This document shows, in pieces, positions 24,186 through 30,861 of a DNA stretch of 30,893 bases (position 1 is its first letter; each line of letters begins with the position of its first letter). The translations under genes were made by a program, and so were the position numbers. The DNA lies in assembly GCA_015067125.1 (NCBI GenBank), contig SVNB01000004.1, positions 1 to 30,893 on the forward strand, given 5' to 3'. The DNA comes from Oscillospiraceae bacterium (lineage in GTDB: Bacteria > Bacillota > Clostridia > Oscillospirales > Ruminococcaceae). Under the pieces are notes generated by a model that was given only the letters and a program-made list of their open reading frames with translations, did no database searches and was not told where the DNA came from.

Positions 24186-24214
24186 ATAATAACAAGGCTT
24201 TTGATTCAAGTCAA
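24186..24214 (-). promoter_or_regulatory. Promoter of the YgeW-like gene
   Basis: Minus-strand TTGACT (24209-24214), 17 bp, TATTAT (24186-24191). AACAA/TTGTT inverted repeat (24213-24227) overlaps its upstream edge. Confidence 0.65.
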
Positions 24215-24221
24215 CAAGCTA

Positions 24222-24280
24222 TTTGTTAATTTTTAGTTCTTCCTTTGTGAATAATTGCCCTTTTTTTGTTAAAATTTTTA
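24222..24280. promoter_or_regulatory. Direct repeat in the divergent control region
   Basis: TTTGTTAATTTTTA (24222-24235) and TTTGTTAAAATTTTTA (24265-24280) lie between the two divergent promoters. A separate TGTAAC/GTTACA pair (24281-24286 and 24317-24322) brackets the DUF1538 -35. These could be operator half-sites for one regulator of both units; the identity is unknown. Confidence 0.4.
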
Positions 24281-24294
24281 TGTAACATACCAAA

Positions 24295-24324
24295 TTGACA
24301 CAAAACCATCACATAAGTTACAAT
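24295..24324 (+). promoter_or_regulatory. Promoter of the DUF1538/P-II operon
   Basis: Perfect TTGACA (24295-24300), 18 bp, TACAAT (24319-24324), about 53 bp upstream of the DUF1538 TTG start. Strong -35, good -10. Confidence 0.75.
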
Positions 24325-24376
24325 ATTATTATACCAATATTACATATTTCTGCTACAGAAGGGCGGGGAACCCTCC

Positions 24377-25975
24377 TTGAAAAACGAACTTTTATCAAAA
24401 TTTAAAGAAACAGCAACGGCCGTGCTTCCGGTAGCGGCTATTGTTTTTCTGCTTCATCTTACCATAGCGCCAATGTCTTTTGGCGTTCTGGCACTTTTTT
24501 TATCCGGAACTTTTTTGCTGATAGTCGGTATGACTCTTTTTCAGCTTGGGTCAGAAGTCGGCATGACCCCTATGGGCAACCAGATAGGCAGCAAACTTGT
24601 GGAACTTAAAAACCTTAAAATATTTGTAATAACAGCTTTTCTTCTTGGTTTTCTTGTAACCATTGCAGAACCGGATCTTCAGGTTCTTGGCAAACAGATG
24701 CCGGAACAGACTTTGTTCAGCCTTTTAGGAATAGAAATGTCCGTCGGCCAGGTTCTTATTTATATGGTTGCCATCGGCGTTGCAATTTTTCTCACCGCCG
24801 CGGTGATCCGCGTTGTATTCGGCATAGATCTTTCAAAACTTTTCTTTGTTCTTTATATCATTGTTTTTGCAATGGCATTTTTTACAAGGCCGGAATACCT
24901 TGCTGTCGCGTTCGATTCCGGCGGCGTTACCACCGGCCCCATCACCGTTCCGTTTATCCTTGCTTTGGGCGTTGGCATTGCTTCTGTTAAAAAAGGCAAG
25001 GATGCGGAAAACGACAGCTTCGGCTTTGTAGGTCTTTGCTCCGTCGGACCTATAATTTCCGTACTTATTATGGGTATGTTTGTAAAAGGCGATGCTTCTT
25101 ATGATCCGACCGTAATTCCCGAAATTGAAAACTTCGGCGATGTTATTATGGTATATCTTCGGGCGTTCCCGACTTTTTTCGAGGAAGTTGCCCTTGCGCT
25201 TTCTCCCATTATAGTGGTATATCTTTTCTTCCAGATAGTTTATCTTAAACTTCCCAAAATTTCTCTTGTAAAAACCCTTATCGGTGTGCTATATACATAT
25301 ATAGGCCTTGTAATTTTTCTTACCGCGGCAAACGTTGGCTTTATGCCCGCCGGAAGTTATATGGGCGGCACTCTTGCAACTCTGCCGTATAACTGGGTTA
25401 TCATTCCTATCGGTATGCTGGTCGGCTTTTTTATTCTTATGGCAGAACCCGCTGTTTACGTTCTTACCGTACAGGTAGAAGAAGTTACCGGCGGTTCCAT
25501 CACCAGAAAAATGATGATGATTGCCCTTATGATCGGCATGAGCGTTTCTGTCGGCCTTGCCATGACCCGCGTTATTACCGGAATTTCCATCTGGTATCTG
25601 CTTATTCCCGGCTATGCCATAGCCCTTGGACTTATGTTTTTTGTTCCGAAGGTGTTCACCGCCATTGCGTTCGATTCCGGCGGTGTGGCTTCCGGTCCCA
25701 TGACGGCCACCTTCCTTCTTCCCTTTGCCACCGGTGCCTGCACCGCCATCGGCGGAAACGTACTTATGGATGGCTTTGGCGTTGTGGCCATGGTCGCCAT
25801 GACTCCTCTTGTGGCAATACAGATTCTTGGTGCCGTATATGCCATTAAAGCAAAACGCGCACAAAAAGAAGAAGCCGAAGAACTTGCGGAAATTTACGAG
25901 GACATCGAAGAAGAAATCGAATTCTATCAGCTCGACCTTGAATGTGCCATCATCGAGCTGGATTACGATGAATAA
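24377..25975 (+). CDS. DUF1538 membrane protein, internally duplicated, candidate transporter
   Basis: A 532-residue, very hydrophobic protein with perhaps 12-14 membrane spans and a polar acidic tail (about 493-532). It consists of two homologous halves offset by about 255 residues. VGMTPMG (61-67) matches VGFMPAG (320-326), AEPD (97-100) matches AEPA (356-359), and AFDSGGVTTGP (178-188) matches AFDSGGVASGP (431-441). Conserved polar residues inside membrane regions, repeated in both halves, are typical of transporters with a substrate or ion site. The start is a TTG (24377) whose ribosome site, GGGCGGGG, is weak and followed by CCCTCC; no better start exists. Two P-II-like genes follow directly. 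A transporter under P-II control is my inference; the substrate is unknown. Confidence 0.85.
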   Translation: MKNELLSKFKETATAVLPVAAIVFLLHLTIAPMSFGVLALFLSGTFLLIVGMTLFQLGSEVGMTPMGNQIGSKLVELKNLKIFVITAFLLGFLVTIAEPDLQVLGKQMPEQTLFSLLGIEMSVGQVLIYMVAIGVAIFLTAAVIRVVFGIDLSKLFFVLYIIVFAMAFFTRPEYLAVAFDSGGVTTGPITVPFILALGVGIASVKKGKDAENDSFGFVGLCSVGPIISVLIMGMFVKGDASYDPTVIPEIENFGDVIMVYLRAFPTFFEEVALALSPIIVVYLFFQIVYLKLPKISLVKTLIGVLYTYIGLVIFLTAANVGFMPAGSYMGGTLATLPYNWVIIPIGMLVGFFILMAEPAVYVLTVQVEEVTGGSITRKMMMIALMIGMSVSVGLAMTRVITGISIWYLLIPGYAIALGLMFFVPKVFTAIAFDSGGVASGPMTATFLLPFATGACTAIGGNVLMDGFGVVAMVAMTPLVAIQILGAVYAIKAKRAQKEEAEELAEIYEDIEEEIEFYQLDLECAIIELDYDE

Positions 25976-25990
25976 AAGGAGGTGCTTCGC

Positions 25991-26368
25991 TTGTCGGAAT
26001 ACGAAAAAATTTCATCAGTCAGCAGCAGCGAACGCCTTGATATTATTTTTACAATAGTTTCCAAAGGAAAAGGCGAAACTGTTGTGGATACCCTTAGGGA
26101 CGAGGACATTCTTGTAAACGTAACCTGTTCCGGCCGCGGAACCGCAACTTCCAGTATTCTTGAAATGCTTGGCCTTGGAGCAACGGAAAAAGAAGTTGTA
26201 TTAAGCTTTGTAAAAAACGAAAAAAGCGGCTATCTTCTTAAAAAAATATCCAAAAAACTTGATTTTGCCACTCCCGGACACGGAATCGCCTTTACCGTTC
26301 CGCTGCAAAGCGTTGCCGGAATTATGGCTTTTAAATTTCTTACCACCGACTATTCGGAGGAGGTTTGA
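25991..26368 (+). CDS. P-II-family-like protein A
   Basis: A 125-residue protein with a P-II-like alpha/beta pattern: a short variable lead, then LDIIFTIVSKGKGETVVDTL as strand 1 and helix 1. A GRGTATS-containing region stands in place of the T-loop, and PGHGIAFTVPL (95-105) resembles the nucleotide-binding B-loop and strand. The signature tyrosine-bearing T-loop of GlnB/GlnK is not recognisable. P-II proteins are trimers that bind ATP/ADP and often 2-oxoglutarate and control partners such as ammonium or bicarbonate transporters. The start is TTG at 25991, with AAAGGAGGTG ideally placed upstream, 15 bp after the DUF1538 stop. The second P-II-like gene begins 2 bp after its stop. Its ligand is unknown. 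Confidence 0.82.
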   Translation: MSEYEKISSVSSSERLDIIFTIVSKGKGETVVDTLRDEDILVNVTCSGRGTATSSILEMLGLGATEKEVVLSFVKNEKSGYLLKKISKKLDFATPGHGIAFTVPLQSVAGIMAFKFLTTDYSEEV

Positions 26369-26370
26369 TT

Positions 26371-26715
26371 ATGGAAAACAAAACTGTATATTCTCTTATA
26401 ATCAGCATTGTTAACCGCGGATATTCCGACGAGGTTATGGATGCCGCACGCGAGGCCGGTGCAAAGGGCGGAACAATAATGTATGCCCACGGCGCAGGAC
26501 TTAAAGATACCGAAAGCTTTTTCGGAATTTCCATACACCCGGAAAAAGAACTTGTGCTTATCCTTGCCTCCAACGAAACCCGTCCCACCATCATGCAGGC
26601 CATTGTAAAGCGCGTGGGAATGGAATCCGAAGGTTCCGGCATAACTTTTTCTCTTCCCGTAACAAACGTGGAAGGCATAGCCCGTCTTACCAATCCGGAA
26701 GAATCAAAAGATTAA
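26371..26715 (+). CDS. P-II-family-like protein B
   Basis: A 114-residue P-II-like protein, the usual length for the family, but only distantly like its neighbour P-II-like A. YSLIISIVNRGYSDEVMDAA forms strand 1 and helix 1, GAKGGTIMYAHGAG the strand before the T-loop, and GMESEGSGITFSLPV (83-97) the B-loop-like segment. The T-loop (about 42-58, LKDTESFFGISIHPEKE) differs from GlnB and lacks the uridylylation Tyr context. ATG at 26371 has GGAGGAGG upstream. It ends the operon, followed by a strong terminator. It may pair with protein A as a mixed regulator or act on another surface of the DUF1538 partner; that is inference. Confidence 0.86.
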   Translation: MENKTVYSLIISIVNRGYSDEVMDAAREAGAKGGTIMYAHGAGLKDTESFFGISIHPEKELVLILASNETRPTIMQAIVKRVGMESEGSGITFSLPVTNVEGIARLTNPEESKD

Positions 26716-26734
26716 TAATGTATCATTATTTTAC

Positions 26735-26764
26735 CGGCGGAAGTTTTCTTCCGCCGATTTTTTT
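26735..26764 (+). terminator. Terminator of the DUF1538/P-II operon
   Basis: Stem CGGCGGAAG (26735-26743) with CTTCCGCCG (26748-26756), then a T run, about 20 nt after the stop of P-II-like B. Confidence 0.9.
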
Positions 26765-26798
26765 ATAATTTGTTCTTTTTTCTCAAAATATAAAACAA

Positions 26799-26866
26799 CC
26801 CGAAGGGCAGCCTTCCCGGAAGGGAAGTAATTAACACGCCGGTAATTTACAAAAGAATCCCATTTT
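26799..26866. repeat. Repeat remnant of the dispersed family
   Basis: Between the convergent operons, CCCGAAGGGCAGCCTTCC (26810-26827 region) and GCCGGTAATTTACAAAAGAATCCC (split as GCCGGTAATTT and AAAAGAATCCC near 26840-26863) are inverted relatives of blocks in the 30296-30720 repeat region. No gene is present. Confidence 0.6.
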
Positions 26867-26880
26867 TTCAGGTAAACCGC

Positions 26881-26919
26881 AAAAAGCTCCGTGCTCATTT
26901 TTTGAGCACGGAGCTTTTT
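26881..26919 (-). terminator. Terminator after PEP carboxykinase
   Basis: Perfect 17-bp inverted repeat AAAAAGCTCCGTGCTCA (26881-26897) with its complement (26903-26919), flanked by A and T runs. It shares its core CCGTGCTCA with the hairpin at 4611-4643. It probably serves the minus-strand pckG; plus-strand use is possible. Confidence 0.85.
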
Positions 26920-26930
26920 ATAAGGAGGAA

Positions 26931-28694
26931 TTATTCAAGATTCTTTTCAAGTTTTTCAAGTTCCGCCATAAGTTCCTTCGGCAGCTTTTCTCCGAATTTT
27001 TTATAGAACTCACGAATACCTTCCGCTTCTGTTTTCCAAAGCTCTTTATCCACAGAAAGAAGGCCGGCAACGGTTTCTTTTGTAATATCAAGTCCCTCAA
27101 TATTTATGTCTTCCGGGCGGGGTTCATAGCCTATGGCCGTTTCAACCGCTTCCGCTTCGCCGTCACAGCGTCCAAGTATCCACATAAGAACACGCATATT
27201 GTCGCCAAATCCCGGCCAGATGAATTTTCCGTCATCATCGGTGCGGAACCAGTTCACGTTGAATATTTTAGGAGCTTTATCGCCCAGCTTTTCGCCTATA
27301 TCAAGCCAATGCTGAAAATAATCCGCCATGTGATAACCGCAGAAAGGAAGCATAGCCATAGGGTCCCGGCGCACTACGCCCACCGCGCCTGCCGCGGCTG
27401 CGGTGGTTTCGGAAGCCATTGTGGAACCCACGAACACACCGTGATTCCAGTCCCTGGACTGATATACCAGCGGAGCGGTTTTTGCTCTGCGCCCGCCAAA
27501 AATCATTGCGGAAATCGGAACGCCTTCCGGATCATCAAATTTGGGGCTTACGCAGGGGCAATTCTTCGCCGGTGCGGTAAAACGGCTGTTGGGGTGAGCG
27601 GCTTTTTCGGTGGCGGTGGAACCGCTCCAAGGGTTGCCTTTCCAGTCAATGGCGTTTTCGGGCGGATTTTTATCAAGGCCTTCCCACCAGACGGTGTTGT
27701 CATCAAGATTATGCGCAACGTTGGTAAAAATAGTATTTTTCATAGTTGCCGCAAGAGCGTTTGGGTTGGATTTTTCATTCGTGCCGGGAGCCACACCAAA
27801 GAATCCGTTTTCCGGGTTCACCGCCCAAAGCCTTCCGTCTTTTCCAATGCGCAGCCATGCAATATCATCGCCCACGCACCATACTTTATATCCTTTTTCT
27901 TTGTAAAGTTCCGGCGGAATAAGCATTGCAAGGTTGGTTTTTCCGCAGGCGGAAGGGAACGCGGCGGTTACGTATTTTATCTCGCCTTTCGGGTTTTCTA
28001 TTCCAAGAATAAGCATATGCTCCGCCATCCAGCCTTCCTTCCAACCCTGCCACGAAGCAATACGCAAAGCAAAGCATTTTTTGCCCTGCAAAACGTTTCC
28101 GCCATAGTTGGAATTTATGGACCAGATGGTGTTGTCTTCCGGAAACTGCACTATGTAGCGCTGTTCTTCATCAACATCAAGTGAACAATGCAGACCTTTT
28201 ACAAAATCCGCGGAATTGCCCAGCTGGTCAAGAGCAGCCTTGCCCATTCTGGTCATAATTTCCATATTAAGCACAACGTATATGCTGTCCGTAAGTTCAA
28301 TGCCTATCTTTGCAAAGGGAGAACCTATCTGGCCCATGCAATATGGCACAACATACATGGTGCGGCCCTTCATTGCGCCATCCACAACAGGAGTAAGGCG
28401 GGCATACATTTCGTCCTTTTCAACCCAGTTATTGGTAGGACCTGCCATTTCTTTTTTTGTGGTGCAGATGAAGGTTCTTGCTTCAACTCTTGCAACGTCG
28501 TTTACTTTCGTTCTGTGAAAAAGGCAGCCGGGAAGTTTTTCGGGGTTAAGTTCTTCCATAAGACCGGTTGCAACGGCCTCGGCTTTAAGTGCTTTTATCT
28601 GTTCTTCCCCTTCTGTTACCCAAACAACTTTATCGGGTTTTACAAGATTTTTCATCTCTTCGATCCATTTTAGAACGTGGGGGTTATTTGTCAT
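26931..28694 (-). CDS. pckG: Phosphoenolpyruvate carboxykinase (GTP)
   Basis: A 587-residue cytosolic enzyme interconverting oxaloacetate plus GTP and PEP plus carbon dioxide and GDP, in gluconeogenesis or, in anaerobes, PEP carboxylation toward C4 acids. It is the GTP type, not the ATP type. The P-loop FPSACGKTN is at 246-254, the kinase-2 metal motif VGDDIAWL at 274-281, and NPENGFFGVAPGTN is characteristic of the GTP family. Start ATG at 28694 is chosen because of AAAGGAG just upstream and the family-like opening; a longer frame to 28778 passes through the promoter. It has its own promoter and terminator and is thus monocistronic. Confidence 0.97.
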   Translation of the reverse strand: MTNNPHVLKWIEEMKNLVKPDKVVWVTEGEEQIKALKAEAVATGLMEELNPEKLPGCLFHRTKVNDVARVEARTFICTTKKEMAGPTNNWVEKDEMYARLTPVVDGAMKGRTMYVVPYCMGQIGSPFAKIGIELTDSIYVVLNMEIMTRMGKAALDQLGNSADFVKGLHCSLDVDEEQRYIVQFPEDNTIWSINSNYGGNVLQGKKCFALRIASWQGWKEGWMAEHMLILGIENPKGEIKYVTAAFPSACGKTNLAMLIPPELYKEKGYKVWCVGDDIAWLRIGKDGRLWAVNPENGFFGVAPGTNEKSNPNALAATMKNTIFTNVAHNLDDNTVWWEGLDKNPPENAIDWKGNPWSGSTATEKAAHPNSRFTAPAKNCPCVSPKFDDPEGVPISAMIFGGRRAKTAPLVYQSRDWNHGVFVGSTMASETTAAAAGAVGVVRRDPMAMLPFCGYHMADYFQHWLDIGEKLGDKAPKIFNVNWFRTDDDGKFIWPGFGDNMRVLMWILGRCDGEAEAVETAIGYEPRPEDINIEGLDITKETVAGLLSVDKELWKTEAEGIREFYKKFGEKLPKELMAELEKLEKNLE

Positions 28695-28737
28695 AGCAAA
28701 ACAGCTCCTTTCCGAAAAAACGGCTTCTATGGGGTTT

Positions 28738-28765
28738 ATTATATACCAATAAAAATTTTTTGCAA
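28738..28765 (-). promoter_or_regulatory. pckG promoter
   Basis: Minus-strand TTGCAA (28760-28765), 16 bp, TATAAT (28738-28743), about 44 bp upstream of the ATG. Confidence 0.6.
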
Positions 28766-28822
28766 TAGATTTTTGCAAGTTTTATTATAAAATTATGCAA
28801 AATATACTTTATTTTCAGTTTC

Positions 28823-28871
28823 AAAAAAGGATATCTGCAATAATTTGAATTATAAATTGCAAATATCCTTT
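28823..28871 (-). terminator. Terminator after tsaD
   Basis: A 15-bp stem with one wobble pair (28826-28840 with 28857-28871), followed on the minus strand by T residues, starting about 14 nt after the tsaD stop. Confidence 0.75.
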
Positions 28872-28884
28872 GTAAAAACTCATT

Positions 28885-29901
28885 TTATTCAAAATCCTCA
28901 TCAATGGGCATAGTGGGGCGCGCATTAAGCGAAAGATCCGCAAAATGCCCCGCCAGTGCCTCATAATAAGCCTGGGAACCTATCATGGCCGCATTATCTC
29001 CGCAAAGTTCCAGCGGCGGAACAAAAAGTTCCAGATGGCGGCGTTTGCATTCTCTTTCAAGCAGCGCACGCAGACCGCTGTTTGCGGAAACACCGCCGGC
29101 GGCAACAATGGTTTTATATCCTCCCTCTTTTGCGGCAAGCATAACCCTATCCACAAGCGCATGGCAGATTACGTCCTGATACGAAGCGCAAAGATCCGGA
29201 ATATTTATCTCTTCTCCGCGTTGCTGTGCATTATGCAGTATATTCACAACCGCGGTTTTAAGTCCCGAAAAACTCATATCAAGGGGGCTTCCTTCCACCC
29301 TCGGTTTAGGAAGTTTAAACGCTTTGGGGTCGCCGTCCTTTGCCATTTTATCAAGGTGTACTCCGCCCGGATACGGCAGACCCATGGCTCTTGCGGCTTT
29401 ATCAAAGGCTTCGCCGGCAGCATCGTCCCTTGTTTTTCCCAAAATTTTAAATTCGGTATAATCAGAAACCTCCACAATATGGCTGTGTCCGCCGGAAACC
29501 ACAAGGCAGAGAAAAGGCGGTTCAAGCTGTGGGTGCGCAAGATAGTTTGCCGCAATATGGCCTTTAAGATGGTGCACCGGAATAAGCTTTTTGCCCGTGG
29601 CCAAAGAAAGTCCCTTTGCAAAGTTAACACCCACAAGCAATGCACCTATAAGTCCCGGAGCGGCCGTAACCGCAATGTGGTCCACCTCGTCAAGGGTCAT
29701 GTCCGCATCCAAAAGGGCTTTTTCTGCCACAGCCACTATGTTTTCCGTATGCCGGCGCGAAGCAATTTCCGGAACAACGCCGCCGTAAAGGCCGTGTTCC
29801 GCAACCTGGGTATTTATTACAGAAGAAAGTATTTTTCTGCCGTCCTCAATAATGGCGGCAGCGGTTTCATCGCAGGAAGATTCTATTGCCAGAATTCTCA
29901 T
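28885..29901 (-). CDS. tsaD: tRNA N6-adenosine threonylcarbamoyltransferase TsaD
   Basis: Universal enzyme that transfers the threonylcarbamoyl group to A37 of ANN-decoding tRNAs, working with TsaB, TsaC and TsaE. The 338-residue protein has the ASKHA ATPase fold with N-terminal ESSCDETAAAI, the metal-binding H111-x3-H115 in VHHLKGHIAAN, and VSGGHSHIVE and AAGGVSANSGLR loops. ATG at 29901 has AAGGTGATG upstream. The other threonylcarbamoyl genes are not in the window. It has a plausible promoter at 29941-29969 and a hairpin terminator, so it seems to be a single-gene unit. Confidence 0.98.
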   Translation of the reverse strand: MRILAIESSCDETAAAIIEDGRKILSSVINTQVAEHGLYGGVVPEIASRRHTENIVAVAEKALLDADMTLDEVDHIAVTAAPGLIGALLVGVNFAKGLSLATGKKLIPVHHLKGHIAANYLAHPQLEPPFLCLVVSGGHSHIVEVSDYTEFKILGKTRDDAAGEAFDKAARAMGLPYPGGVHLDKMAKDGDPKAFKLPKPRVEGSPLDMSFSGLKTAVVNILHNAQQRGEEINIPDLCASYQDVICHALVDRVMLAAKEGGYKTIVAAGGVSANSGLRALLERECKRRHLELFVPPLELCGDNAAMIGSQAYYEALAGHFADLSLNARPTMPIDEDFE

Positions 29902-29940
29902 TTATGTCATCACCTTGTTAAATAAACTGTTCTGTAAATA

Positions 29941-29969
29941 ATTATAGCGTATTGCGGCAGTTTTTACAA
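29941..29969 (-). promoter_or_regulatory. tsaD promoter
   Basis: Minus-strand TTGTAA (29964-29969), 17 bp, TATAAT (29941-29946), about 40 bp upstream of the tsaD start codon. Confidence 0.65.
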
Positions 29970-29979
29970 TATTTTGCTT

Positions 29980-30147
29980 TCAGCTTTTCGGATTTTGATT
30001 TTCCAGAATCGCCGTTACGGAAAGTTCGCCCGCAAATTTAAATAGTGTCGCAGCCATCACCTTTTCTGCGGTTGTGCCGGTTCTTCTTGCAAGGGTTTCG
30101 TAAAATTTTGCTGCAGCAGGGTCTATATTAAGCGTATATTTTTTCAA
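29980..30147 (-). CDS. Small hypothetical protein, ribbon-helix-helix-like, 55 residues
   Basis: A short frame starting with TTG at 30147 with AAGGAG (30155-30160) 7 nt upstream, ending in TGA at 29980. The product begins MKKYTLNIDPAAAKFYETL and then has two predicted helices (AAAKFYETLARR and TTAEKVMAATLFKFAGELS). A strand followed by helices of this size is the pattern of ribbon-helix-helix DNA-binding proteins or small antitoxins, but no signature is strong enough to assign a family. No toxin-like partner is adjacent; tsaD begins 78 bp downstream with its own promoter. Function not recognised. The ribosome site is the main support. Confidence 0.6.
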   Translation of the reverse strand: MKKYTLNIDPAAAKFYETLARRTGTTAEKVMAATLFKFAGELSVTAILENQNPKS

Positions 30148-30199
30148 AAAATTTCTCCTTTTTTCGTTTTGTTTAGTTTCTGCCTTTTTTGAAAAAATA

Positions 30200-30720
30200 T
30201 TATAATAATTTCAATCGCACGGTGTAAACCGTTCGGTTGGAATTTATTTGAAAAGTTGAAGGAACGGCCCTGCGTGGCCGCCGGAAAAAAGGCGCGACTG
30301 GGGGATTCTTTTATAAATTACCGGCTGAATTTAATGGAATAGGATTTCTCTCCCTCCGTCACCTGCGGTGACACCTCCCTCATCAGAGGGAGGTTAACCC
30401 TCCGGGTTCTTGGTTATCCCTCTTCCGTCACGCCTGCGGCGTGCCACCTTCCCCTCTTGGAAGGCTGAAATTCGGCCCCCTTGCCTAAAGGGGGCTGGAT
30501 TTTTTAACCGCCTGCGGTTAAAAAAGACTGGGGGATTCTTTTATAAATTACCGGCTGAATTTAACTGGATAGGATTTCTCTCCCTCCGTCACCTGCGGTG
30601 ACACCTCCCTTTACACAAATGAGGCTGCCCTCCGGGTTCTTGGTTATCCCTCTTCCGTCTTTTTCGCCTTCGGCGAAAAATCCACATCCCCCTCTGGGAA
30701 GGCTGCCCTCCGGGTTGCCT
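30200..30720. repeat. Tandem duplicated hairpin repeats
   Basis: No gene is supported. Two 85-bp near-identical units lie at 30296-30380 and 30526-30610 (offset 230 bp). Each carries the ATTACCGGCTGAATTTAA and GGATTTCTCTCCCTCCGTC blocks and a GTCACC/GGTGAC hairpin. Each is followed by a shared GGGTTCTTGGTTATCCCTCT block and a second hairpin that differs between copies: CACGCC/GGCGTG (30429-30443) versus TTTTTCGCC/GGCGAAAAA (30660-30680). A further stem lies at 30500-30525. Frames through this region are repeat-derived. Confidence 0.75.
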
Positions 30721-30861
30721 GTTTGCGGCGGGAGCAAAGCCCCCGCCCTACAGTAAATTGGTCGCCCTGCGGAACGGTCAAGACCGTTCCCTACGGTTGG
30801 CATAAAAACGGGCGGATAATATCCGCCCCTGCATTTTATAATCACTTTCTGCTGTAAATTT
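30721..30861. other. Palindrome-rich intergenic tail
   Basis: Several short inverted repeats and no supported gene, for example GGAACGGTC/GACCGTTCC near 30771-30790 and GGGCGGATA/TATCCGCCC near 30810-30828. It continues the repeat-rich character of the preceding region. Confidence 0.5.

Noticed and set aside
24358..24376. Riboswitch or attenuator before DUF1538
   Set aside because: GGGCGGGG and CCCTCC could pair weakly, but the leader is too short and no terminator-antiterminator structure is visible.
26920..26935. AAGGAGG on the plus strand after the pckG hairpin
   Set aside because: It lies in the pckG 3' end, and the frame following it codes for nothing recognisable.
30296..30705. Possible CRISPR array
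   Set aside because: Only two long units at a 230-bp period, no short spacers and no cas genes.
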